From assembly GCA_964528035.1 (NCBI GenBank), contig CAZGQY010000222.1, forward strand, positions 1 to 6,204: DNA of 6,204 bases, in the 5' to 3' direction. The DNA is from CAZGQY01 sp964528035. GTDB lineage: Bacteria > Pseudomonadota > Gammaproteobacteria > Methylococcales > UBA1147. The position numbers and the translations under genes were made by a program. Positions 1 to 6,149 of this stretch are shown here, one piece after another. The notes beneath the pieces are model-generated. The model made no database searches. It was given only the letters and a program-made list of their open reading frames with translations, and was not told where the DNA came from. Numbering within the stretch: the first letter of the stretch is position 1; each line of letters begins with the position of its first letter.

Positions 1-202
1 CACTTCCTCCACAGATCCCCCATAGAGGGCTGTTTCGATTAGGGGGCAAGTAGTTCCGATTAAAACTGATTTTATTTGGTCTGTCCTCAATGCCATGACT
101 ATTGCCGAACATATCGAGCAGAAACGGTCGGAAATAGTAGTCGTAGGTTTTCCCCAGAAACCTGGCAGCAATCCCTCTTATATTGGACGGCTTCAGAATG
201 TA
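1..202 (-). other. Weak open frame running off the left edge; possible partial gene
   Basis: On the minus strand one frame stays open from just after a TAG (203-205) to the window edge, about 67 codons. Its first ATG is at 112, and from there it reads MFGNSHGIEDRPNK and continues for about 37 codons. A second minus-strand frame, with an ATG at 96 (MALRTDQIKSVLIG), is also open to the edge. Neither ATG has a visible Shine-Dalgarno sequence. An open run of this length is not rare by chance across six frames, and I recognise no family. It may be the 5' end of a gene lying to the left, downstream of the hydrolase on the same strand, or simply non-coding DNA. The plus-strand open frame at 95-298 overlaps the hydrolase antisense and is treated as a shadow. 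A small hairpin (AGGTTT 145-150 with AAACCT 158-163) lies here without a T-run. Confidence 0.15.
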
Positions 203-214
203 CTAATGCGTACA

Positions 215-1081
215 TCATTTATTGAACCAGTTCCTAACTGCGTCAATCTGGTCTTCGGACATGAGTGCAGGTGCATGACCAATCCCGGAAAATTCTAGAG
301 TTGTTGATTTAGGTCCACGACTACTCATTTCGGCAGCGGTGTCAGCAGATAGTAAATCAGAATCCTTTCCCCTAAAGGTTAATACCGGACATTTAATATT
401 ATCCCAAAGATCCCACAAGTTCATAGTGGTGAGACGCTCGTTTTTATATCGTTCAGCGATACCTGGATCGTAGTGCATAGAATAGCCTGAATCTGATCCG
501 GGTTTGGCACTGTGACTGGCCAGATGGCTCCACTGCGAATCGGTCAATGGCCCAAAAGGAGCATGAACATTTCTTAAATATTGCTCGAATTGTTGTAAGT
601 CGGGAAACTGTGGATCGGTTCCAACATACCGGGCAATTCGATCAAGTGAAACTTTGGAGACCGATGGACCGATGTCATTAATCAGCATTCTTCGAATCGG
701 ATTATTGGGTTGGGCTGCGATCAGCATGCCGATGATGCCGCCCATAGATGTGCCCAGCCAGTCGATAGATTCTGCTTGTAACTGAGCGAACAAAATGGCC
801 ATGTCAGTAAGATATACCGCCAGGTTGTAGTCCTCTGTGTTTGCTAACCATTCACTGCGGCCGCGGCCAGGTATGTCGGGACAAATGACTCGGTAGTCTT
901 TCTCTAGGGCTGCAGCCAGGAAATCAAAGTCCCGACAGTTTCTTGTCAGTCCATGTACACAGACTAATACCCTGGGGTTCTTTTGATCACCCCATTCGGT
1001 ATAGTGCACCTGGTGAAAGCCACTGGGGCCTAATCCAAGAAAGTAACGGCTGTGCATTACACTTTGATTCGATTCGGTCAA
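215..1081 (-). CDS. Alpha/beta-hydrolase fold protein (esterase/lactonase-like)
   Basis: This 288-residue protein is a soluble alpha/beta-hydrolase with no signal peptide, so it is probably cytoplasmic. It has the full set of family landmarks. The oxyanion-hole HGLTRN motif is at about residues 43-48, after the strand RVLVCV. A PDIPGRGRS turn follows at 69-76. The nucleophile elbow GTSMGG is at 110-115 with Ser112. The likely acid is Asp242 in the RGKDSDLL segment (Asp240 is an alternative), and the catalytic His269 sits in GIGHAP. The length is typical of single-domain members. The reaction is probably hydrolysis of an ester, lactone or similar bond; the substrate cannot be read from the sequence. 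The start is TTG at 1081 because AGGAGG lies 9 nt upstream; the internal ATG at codon 9 has no ribosome site. The gene diverges from the monooxygenase, which may supply its substrate. No T-tract terminator is visible after the stop; the ATGTAC/GTACAT hairpin at 198-215 lacks one. Confidence 0.93.
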   Translation of the reverse strand: MTESNQSVMHSRYFLGLGPSGFHQVHYTEWGDQKNPRVLVCVHGLTRNCRDFDFLAAALEKDYRVICPDIPGRGRSEWLANTEDYNLAVYLTDMAILFAQLQAESIDWLGTSMGGIIGMLIAAQPNNPIRRMLINDIGPSVSKVSLDRIARYVGTDPQFPDLQQFEQYLRNVHAPFGPLTDSQWSHLASHSAKPGSDSGYSMHYDPGIAERYKNERLTTMNLWDLWDNIKCPVLTFRGKDSDLLSADTAAEMSSRGPKSTTLEFSGIGHAPALMSEDQIDAVRNWFNK

Positions 1082-1090
1082 GGTGAGAGT

Positions 1091-1096
1091 CCTCCT
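1091..1096 (-). promoter_or_regulatory. Shine-Dalgarno AGGAGG deciding a TTG start
   Basis: The plus strand reads CCTCCT here, so the minus-strand transcript carries a perfect AGGAGG. Nine bases separate it from the TTG at 1081-1079. The first in-frame ATG is 24 bases further in, too far from this site and without one of its own. This fixes the hydrolase start at TTG. Confidence 0.8.
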
Positions 1097-1160
1097 AATT
1101 TGTATAGCTGGCTAAGATCTGTGAAGTTGATGATTCTGTAAGATGACAGTAATTAGTGGT

Positions 1161-1166
1161 TATAAT
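1161..1166 (+). promoter_or_regulatory. Perfect -10 box TATAAT, candidate promoter for the monooxygenase
   Basis: TATAAT is an exact -10 hexamer in the divergent spacer. No good -35 hexamer lies at 16-18 bases; the bases there read roughly GTAAGA. The TG at 1157-1158 is one base too far upstream for a canonical extended -10. If used, it would start near 1173 and leave a leader of about 135 nt before the monooxygenase. A weak -35 often implies help from an activator. The hexamer almost coincides with the -10 of the opposing hydrolase promoter. Confidence 0.4.
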
Positions 1167-1190
1167 GTTTGACCGGCAAAGATTTGTCTA
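1162..1190 (-). promoter_or_regulatory. Sigma70-type promoter for the hydrolase gene
   Basis: Read on the minus strand, TAGACA (1190-1185) matches five of six bases of the -35 consensus. A 17-base spacer follows, then CATTAT (1167-1162), which matches four of six bases of the -10 consensus including the key A and final T. Transcription would start near 1155 and give a leader of roughly 70-75 nt ahead of the TTG. The prediction rests on consensus match and position only. Confidence 0.5.
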
Positions 1191-1296
1191 CTCGGAACAG
1201 AGATATCGAGGCAAACTAATAGTCCATTTATTCTGCATTGTATGGCTTGAGTCTGGTTTATTTCTTTGGCTTAGAAAGCTTTGATCAATTTTATTT

Positions 1297-1300
1297 GGAG
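1297..1300 (+). promoter_or_regulatory. Shine-Dalgarno GGAG deciding a GTG start
   Basis: GGAG at 1297-1300 lies 8 bases before the GTG at 1309. The upstream in-frame GTG at 1300 overlaps the last base of this site, so it cannot be served by it. The site therefore favours the 1309 start over 1300. Confidence 0.6.
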
Positions 1301-1308
1301 TGATATCT

Positions 1309-2616
1309 GTGGATAACCCAAACGGTTCTAAACGATACTGCATTATCGGTGCAGGTGCCGCAGGTCTGGCAGTCGCAAAGAACTTTCAGCAACGAGGAAT
1401 ACCCTTCGATGTTTTTGATCGTCACGAAGACGTTGGCGGGCTTTGGGGGTTTAAGCGGCCTTATAGTGCTGTCTATGAGTCGGCTCGGTTAATTTCTTCA
1501 AAACCGATGACACAGTTTCAGGATTTTCCCATGCCTGCTGATTTACCCGATTATCCCGGTCAGCGAGCTGTATTGGATTATTTTAAATCTTATGCTGAAC
1601 ATTTTGATCTGCGACGTCATATCCGCTTTAATACAGAAATAACCCAAACAACTCGAAATGGTGAAGATTGGGAGGTAGAGTTGGCCGATGGGTCTAAGCG
1701 GCAATACGGTGGGTTGGTGGTGGCCAGTGGAATTACCTGGGACCCGAATTATCCTGATATTCCCGGAGAGTTTTCCGGCAAGACTTTGCACTCGGTTGAG
1801 TATAAAACTGCGCAGCAGTTATCCGGCAAAAAAGTTTTGGTTATCGGTGGGGGGAACTCAGGGTGCGATATCGCTGCAGAAGTGGGGCGGCAAGCCAAAT
1901 CAACTTTCTTGAGTGTTCGTCGCGGCTATCATTTTATTCCTCGTTATGTGTTTGGAATACCGACTGATCAGTTTGGAGAGTTTTCGATCAAAATGGGTAC
2001 GCCGCTATGGGCACGTCAATGGTTGAATCAAATGATAGTTAAATTAGTGCTGGGCAATCCTGTAAAACTGGGATTTCCAAAGCCCGAGCACCGAATTTTG
2101 GAATCGCATCCTATCGTTAACGCTGAAGTATTGGAGGATATTCGTCAGGGGCGTGTTGTCGCTAAAAGCGATGTAAGTGGCTTTGATGGATGCAAGGTAC
2201 TCTTTAACGATCATTCGCAGGAAGAAATCGATGTTGTTATCTTTGCAACCGGATACAAGCTTTCATTTCCGTATTTGCACAGTTCACATTTAAATGGCCC
2301 CGAGGGAGCGCCAAACTTTTACCTGCATATATTCCATCCTGAATACAATAATCTGTTTATAACGGGCATGATTCAGCCGGACAGTGGAGTATGGCGATTG
2401 ATGGATGACCAGGCCGCTTTAATCTCTGCCTATATTGGTGCGCAGCGTGACAATCACGAAGTGGCGGATCGTTTTAATATTCTTAAATCAGGTTCGCAGC
2501 CGAATTTGAGTGGAGGCATTCGCTATGTTAATTCTGTAAGACACCATACCGAAGTGGAACATTCGAGCTATCGGCGAATATTGGCGGAGCATCTTGTGAA
2601 ATTAAGACCATCTTAG
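1309..2616 (+). CDS. Flavin-containing monooxygenase (FMO family)
   Basis: This is an FAD- and NADPH-dependent monooxygenase of the FMO family, which inserts one oxygen atom at a soft nucleophile (N or S) or, in some bacterial members, performs Baeyer-Villiger oxidation. Residues are numbered from the upstream GTG at 1300; subtract 3 for the preferred start. The FAD-binding GAGAAG is at 17-22, directly after the N-terminus. The FMO fingerprint FxGxxxHxxxY is complete, with F158, G160, H164 and Y168; Baeyer-Villiger enzymes usually have W in the last place. The NADPH-binding GGGNSG is at 183-188 and the late FATGY motif at 315-319. The length is normal and there is no signal peptide or membrane anchor, so it is probably cytoplasmic. 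The N-terminal region, with SAVYESARLISSKPMTQF at about 56-73, is unlike the trimethylamine monooxygenases I recall; the substrate is unknown. The gene diverges from the hydrolase and lies 169 bases before the sulfatase, with no clear terminator between. Confidence 0.93.
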   Translation: MDNPNGSKRYCIIGAGAAGLAVAKNFQQRGIPFDVFDRHEDVGGLWGFKRPYSAVYESARLISSKPMTQFQDFPMPADLPDYPGQRAVLDYFKSYAEHFDLRRHIRFNTEITQTTRNGEDWEVELADGSKRQYGGLVVASGITWDPNYPDIPGEFSGKTLHSVEYKTAQQLSGKKVLVIGGGNSGCDIAAEVGRQAKSTFLSVRRGYHFIPRYVFGIPTDQFGEFSIKMGTPLWARQWLNQMIVKLVLGNPVKLGFPKPEHRILESHPIVNAEVLEDIRQGRVVAKSDVSGFDGCKVLFNDHSQEEIDVVIFATGYKLSFPYLHSSHLNGPEGAPNFYLHIFHPEYNNLFITGMIQPDSGVWRLMDDQAALISAYIGAQRDNHEVADRFNILKSGSQPNLSGGIRYVNSVRHHTEVEHSSYRRILAEHLVKLRPS

Positions 2617-2785
2617 GTGCTGTATATTGAATCTTCAGGCTTCCAGTCTAATAACAGAAATGCTATCGTAGGTTCCCACGGAAGGCACTCAATTCGCAAA
2701 TGGTTTTCCGCACGGATCAGATGATGGCTTAGTCACCGGTATGGTAAATTGGTCATAAAAATTCAATTCATGTAAGGGGATCAAC

Positions 2786-4330
2786 ATGAAAATTAGGACA
2801 TTATTTCTATTGTTATTGGTCGCAGCCTATGGAATTACGTCGGCTCAGGTCTTCGCCAAGCAGGCAAAACCGAATATTCTTGTTATTTGGGGCGATGATA
2901 TCGGTCAATCCAACATCAGTGCTTATACACGAGGATTGATGGGTTATAAAACACCGAATATAGACCGTATCGCCAGCGAAGGAATGATGTTTACTGACTA
3001 CTATGGCGAACAAAGTTGTACTGCGGGACGATCCTCTTTCATCATGGGGCAGAGTGTATTCCGTACCGGATTGAGTAAAGTCGGCTTGCCGGGTGCCAAA
3101 GAGGGCATGAACGAAAAGGATCCGACCATTGCCGGCTTACTTAAGAATGAGGGCTATGCGACCGGCCAATTTGGTAAAAACCATTTGGGTGACCGCGATG
3201 AAATGCTGCCGACTAACCATGGCTTCGATGAATTTTTCGGTAATCTGTATCACCTCAATGCAGAAGAGGAACCCGAAAATGAGGATTATCCGAAAGACCC
3301 CGCATTCAGGAAGAAATTTGGCCCTCGAGGCGTGATTAAATCCTTTGCTGGCGGAAAAATCAAAGACACTGGTCCTCTGACAAAAAAACGTATGGAAACG
3401 GTGGACGACGAAACTTCCGCTGCAGCGCTGGATTTTATAGAGCGCCAACACAAAGCAGATAAGCCCTGGTTTGTCTGGTGGAGCGGAACTCGTATGCATT
3501 TTCGTACCCATGTTAAAAAAGAGTTGCGTGGTATTTCCGGGCAGGATGAATACAGCGACGGTATGGTAGAGCATGATCGCCATATTGGTTTGTTCCTGAA
3601 AAAACTGGACGAATTGGGAATTGCCGATAATACCATTGTGTTTTATTCCACTGACAATGGCCCGCATATGAATACCTGGCCAGATGCAGCGATGACACCT
3701 TTCCGTGGAGAAAAAAACACCAACTGGGAGGGTGGTTGGCGGGTACCCGCCATGGTACGCTGGCCGGGTAAAATCAAAGCAGATTCTGTATCTAACGATA
3801 TCGTTCATCATATGGACTGGCTACCGACTTTCCTGGCTGCTGCTGGCAATACAGAAGTTAAGGAAAAGCTGCTGAAGGGTTATCAGGCCATTGGCAGAAA
3901 TTACAAAGTGCATTTGGATGGCTACAATATTTTGCCACTGCTCACCGGCAAAACAGAAGAGGATCCGCGTAAGGAAATCTTCTATTTTTCAGATGATGGC
4001 GATTTGACTGCTCTGCGCTATAACGATTGGAAAGTGATTTTTATGGAGCAGAGAGTTGAAGCAACACTACAGGCATGGGCGGAGCCGTTTGTGCCTTTGC
4101 GTGTACCTTTGATATTTAATTTGCGCCGTGATCCCTACGAGCGTTCTCAGAAGACATCCAATACCTATTATGACTGGCTAATCGATCGTATTTATCTTCT
4201 AGTCCCGGCGCAGGCCTATGTGGGGAAATTTCTGGCAACCTTTAAGGATTATCCGCCTCGCCAAAAAGCAGCCAGTTTTAGTTTGGATAAGGTTATGGAA
4301 AGTTTAAGCAGTCAGGGCGGGGCACAGTAA
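2786..4330 (+). CDS. Secreted arylsulfatase, formylglycine-dependent (type I)
   Basis: This enzyme hydrolyses a sulfate ester. Residues 1-24 form a Sec signal peptide: a KIR start, a leucine-rich core, and cleavage probably after A24 (VFA) or A20. It should therefore act in the periplasm or outside. The alkaline-phosphatase-like metal site is visible as D37/D38 in WGDDIG and D290/N291 in STDNG. The catalytic Cys78 lies in CTAGR (78-82), a CxAxR form of the sulfatase signature; in this family the Cys must be converted to formylglycine. K131 and H133 in GKNHLG, H238, and K310 in the segment before WEGGWRVPA fit the substrate-pocket positions. At 514 residues it is full length, ending in a DYPPRQ...SFSLDKVMESL tail common in proteobacterial sulfatases. 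AAGGGGA at 2774-2780 gives a good ribosome site for the ATG. No maturation enzyme is encoded in the window. Its substrate cannot be told. A strong terminator follows. Confidence 0.95.
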   Translation: MKIRTLFLLLLVAAYGITSAQVFAKQAKPNILVIWGDDIGQSNISAYTRGLMGYKTPNIDRIASEGMMFTDYYGEQSCTAGRSSFIMGQSVFRTGLSKVGLPGAKEGMNEKDPTIAGLLKNEGYATGQFGKNHLGDRDEMLPTNHGFDEFFGNLYHLNAEEEPENEDYPKDPAFRKKFGPRGVIKSFAGGKIKDTGPLTKKRMETVDDETSAAALDFIERQHKADKPWFVWWSGTRMHFRTHVKKELRGISGQDEYSDGMVEHDRHIGLFLKKLDELGIADNTIVFYSTDNGPHMNTWPDAAMTPFRGEKNTNWEGGWRVPAMVRWPGKIKADSVSNDIVHHMDWLPTFLAAAGNTEVKEKLLKGYQAIGRNYKVHLDGYNILPLLTGKTEEDPRKEIFYFSDDGDLTALRYNDWKVIFMEQRVEATLQAWAEPFVPLRVPLIFNLRRDPYERSQKTSNTYYDWLIDRIYLLVPAQAYVGKFLATFKDYPPRQKAASFSLDKVMESLSSQGGAQ

Positions 4331-4369
4331 ATCAACCGAATGTTCTGTTTGAAATTGAACTGAATTAAG

Positions 4370-4410
4370 AGCCAGGCGCCAAAGATTTTGGTGTCTGGCT
4401 TTTTTGTTTT
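4370..4410 (+). terminator. Rho-independent terminator after the sulfatase gene
   Basis: GCCAGGCGCCAAA (4371-4383) pairs with TTTGGTGTCTGGC (4387-4399). This gives a 13-bp stem with two G-U pairs and a 3-base loop, extended by A4370-T4400. Six Ts follow (4400-4405), then G and four more Ts. It starts 39 bases after the sulfatase stop and should end the upstream transcript, leaving the HAD gene to its own promoter. Confidence 0.9.
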
Positions 4411-4437
4411 GTATTTACTCATAGTGTTTTGTGGTTA

Positions 4438-4538
4438 GGGTACAAACCATTGATTATTCGGGGCGCGAAAATACGTTCCTCTAAGCTCTGCTGCAACATC
4501 CGTGTTGTAGAAACTCGAACAACCAGCAGTTTGTACCC
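4438..4538. repeat. Nested inverted repeat in the sulfatase-HAD spacer
   Basis: The outer arms are an exact 10-bp inverted pair, GGGTACAAAC (4438-4447) and GTTTGTACCC (4529-4538). Similarity continues inward: 9 of the next 16 bases also match in inverted comparison. Inside is a second hairpin, CTGCAACA (4491-4498) and TGTTGTAG (4503-4510), with loop TCCG and one G-U pair. CTGCTG (4488-4493) can instead pair with CAGCAG (4524-4529), so two folds compete. No coding sequence lies within. It could be a structured leader RNA of the HAD gene, a miniature repeat element or an operator region; the sequence alone does not decide. Confidence 0.5.
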
Positions 4539-4555
4539 ACAGTAAAAATCACGCT

Positions 4556-4567
4556 AAGTGATCACTT
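4556..4567. promoter_or_regulatory. 12-bp perfect palindrome AAGTGATCACTT, operator-like
   Basis: AAGTGATCACTT is fully self-complementary and sits 7 bases upstream of the HAD gene's ribosome-binding site. A dimeric regulator could bind here and block transcription or control a promoter just upstream. I cannot assign it to a known regulator. No convincing -35/-10 pair was found next to it. As RNA it could form only a 4-bp stem. Confidence 0.35.
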
Positions 4568-4574
4568 TTTTAAC

Positions 4575-4579
4575 AAGGA
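4575..4579 (+). promoter_or_regulatory. Shine-Dalgarno AAGGA deciding a GTG start
   Basis: AAGGA ends one base before the ATG at 4581, too close to serve it. It lies 7 bases before the in-frame GTG at 4587, which is near-optimal spacing. The GTG start removes only Met-Pro from the N-terminus and leaves the lipoprotein signal intact. Confidence 0.6.
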
Positions 4580-4586
4580 AATGCCT

Positions 4587-5585
4587 GTGAACTATAGATC
4601 TTTGTTTGTATTACTGCTGAGCATAGTCTTACTGTCCAGTTGTTTTGTTAGTAATACCAGAACTGATGCAGACCCGTTACCTTCCTGGAATGAAGGCTCC
4701 ACCAAGCAGAACATTCTCTCATTTGTGACTGCTGTGACGGATAAATCCAGCTCTGATTATGTGCCACCGGCTGAACGTATTGCTACTTTCGATAATGATG
4801 GCACCCTTTGGTCAGAACGTCCTGTCTATTTTCAATTATTGTTTGCCATTGATCGGGTGAAGGCGCTGGCCACTCAACATCCGGAATGGAATTCAACACA
4901 GCCTTTCAAAGCCGTGCTGGAGAATGATATGGAAGCGTTGGCTGCCAGCGGTGAAAAAGGTTTACTGCAGTTGATTATGGCGACTCACGCGGGCAGTACC
5001 ACTGACGAATTTTCTCAAATCGTCAGGGATTGGTTGGCTACAGCAAGACACCCAAAGTTTAATCGTCCCTATAACGAACTGGTTTTTCAACCGATGCTGG
5101 AGTTGTTGATTTATCTGCGTGCGAATGGATTCAAGACCTATATTGTTTCCGGTGGCGGTATCGAGTTCATGCGTCCATGGGTGGAGAAGGTTTATGGCAT
5201 TCCACCAGAACAGGTTGTAGGCAGCAGTATCAAAACAAAATTGGTAACGCGCAATGGAAAACCGGTTTTGCTAAGGTTGCCTGAAATTAATTTTATCAAT
5301 GATAAAGCAGGCAAACCGGTGGCGATTAATCACCATATAGGGCATCGTCCGATAGCAGCATTCGGTAATTCCGATGGTGATTTAGAAATGTTGCAATGGG
5401 CTGAGGCGGGTGAAGGTAAACGACTTATGGTGTTGGTTCATCATACTGACGAGCAACGAGAATATGCTTACGATAGAGATTCTCACATCGGTAAACTGGA
5501 CAAGGTGCTTGATTCGGCGCTACAGGGTGGCTGGACGGTGGTGGATATGAAGAAAGACTGGAACGTTATTTATCCTGGTGATTAG
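4587..5585 (+). CDS. HAD-superfamily hydrolase, predicted lipoprotein (phosphoserine-phosphatase-like)
   Basis: This is probably a phosphomonoesterase acting outside the cytoplasm. Residues are numbered from the ATG at 4581; subtract 2 for the preferred GTG. The N-terminus has an Arg, a hydrophobic run (LFVLLLSIVLL) and the lipobox LSSC with Cys21. The next residue is Phe, not Asp, which by the +2 rule suggests the outer membrane. All four HAD motifs are present. Motif I is FDNDGT, with nucleophile D71 and general acid D73. Motif II is Ser190 in VSGGG. Motif III is probably K242 in NDKAGK. Motif IV is GNSDGD, with D265 and D267 for Mg2+. The spacing and the GNSDGDLEML ending resemble phosphoserine-phosphatase-type HADs, with a helical cap between motifs I and II. 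The substrate is unknown. A terminator separates it from the sulfatase, so it is likely transcribed on its own, from within 4411-4580. No terminator with a T-run is seen after it. Confidence 0.92.
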   Translation: MNYRSLFVLLLSIVLLSSCFVSNTRTDADPLPSWNEGSTKQNILSFVTAVTDKSSSDYVPPAERIATFDNDGTLWSERPVYFQLLFAIDRVKALATQHPEWNSTQPFKAVLENDMEALAASGEKGLLQLIMATHAGSTTDEFSQIVRDWLATARHPKFNRPYNELVFQPMLELLIYLRANGFKTYIVSGGGIEFMRPWVEKVYGIPPEQVVGSSIKTKLVTRNGKPVLLRLPEINFINDKAGKPVAINHHIGHRPIAAFGNSDGDLEMLQWAEAGEGKRLMVLVHHTDEQREYAYDRDSHIGKLDKVLDSALQGGWTVVDMKKDWNVIYPGD

Positions 5586-6006
5586 GTTCTGTCCCCTATG
5601 ATTAATAGTAGTGTCTCTGCTTGAGGTAGGTTTCAACTGGAGAAGCAGGCTCTGCGGTATTGAATAAAAGACGCTGGATAGTTTCTGCAACAGGCAGGTA
5701 AAACACTATGAATATAATCAAGTACAGGGGCTACTAATATCCGACCCAATACCCTTTTACTGACCCTAAATTTTGTCGGTTACCCGATTAATTCTCAATT
5801 CTCGGGAGCAGGCAAGGAAGAACTAGTCGAGAGCAAGGGTATCCTATGAAACTCTAAATAGCTATATACGCAAACAGGGAGCCACCTTTATTGAGATCGA
5901 ACGAGGGATATGAAGGAATCAGTATCGAAATTGGTCATCTAAACATAAATGGACCTTCGTAGTCACTTCTTGTGGGTTTATGCAATGAAGGTGGGCTATT
6001 TTAAGT

Positions 6007-6025
6007 GATAAATATAGATAAATAT
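6007..6025. repeat. Two-copy direct repeat GATAAATAT, 10-base period
   Basis: GATAAATAT occurs at 6007-6015 and again at 6017-6025, one base apart. The 10-base period is close to one helical turn, so both copies face the same side of the DNA. It is A/T-rich, so chance or a simple duplication is as likely as a protein-binding site. Confidence 0.5.
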
Positions 6026-6139
6026 GATTGACCCCTTTTTTCCTATTCGAACACAGGTTGTTTATGATTATAAGTCAGTAGCAGAACAAAACTCACCCTA
6101 CACGCAAAAACAATTTAAAAGCGCAGAATTGTATTTAAA

Positions 6140-6149
6140 GGGAATTCCC
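6140..6149. repeat. 10-bp perfect palindrome GGGAATTCCC
   Basis: GGGAATTCCC is fully self-complementary and stands out from its A/T-rich surroundings near the right edge. It could be an operator for a gene beyond the window, but symmetry does not extend past these ten bases, so it may be chance. Confidence 0.3.

Noticed and set aside
198..215. Hairpin ATGTAC/GTACAT at the hydrolase stop as a terminator
   Set aside because: The stem is only 6 bp and no T-run follows on the minus strand.
95..298. Plus-strand 67-codon frame near the left edge
   Set aside because: Its 3' part overlaps the hydrolase coding sequence antisense, it has no Shine-Dalgarno sequence, and its product resembles nothing I know.
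2671..2716. Two similar TTCC(G)CACGGA boxes between the monooxygenase and sulfatase genes
   Set aside because: The match is short, differs by an inserted base and has no spacing or symmetry that suggests an operator; chance is likely.
2617..2785. A promoter or terminator in the monooxygenase-sulfatase gap
   Set aside because: No -35/-10 pair with acceptable spacing and no hairpin with a T-run was found, so neither is called; readthrough from the monooxygenase remains possible.
3137..3811. A 224-codon open frame antisense to the sulfatase
   Set aside because: It lies wholly inside a strongly supported gene, its product has no recognisable motif and is low in plausible structure, and no ribosome site was seen. 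It is most likely a by-product of the sulfatase codon pattern.
4432..4540. Integron attC site, considered because of the imperfect inverted repeat
   Set aside because: The ends do not carry the required RYYYAAC and GTTRRRY core sites in the right places (GTTAGGG fails at the last base), and the neighbours do not look like gene cassettes.
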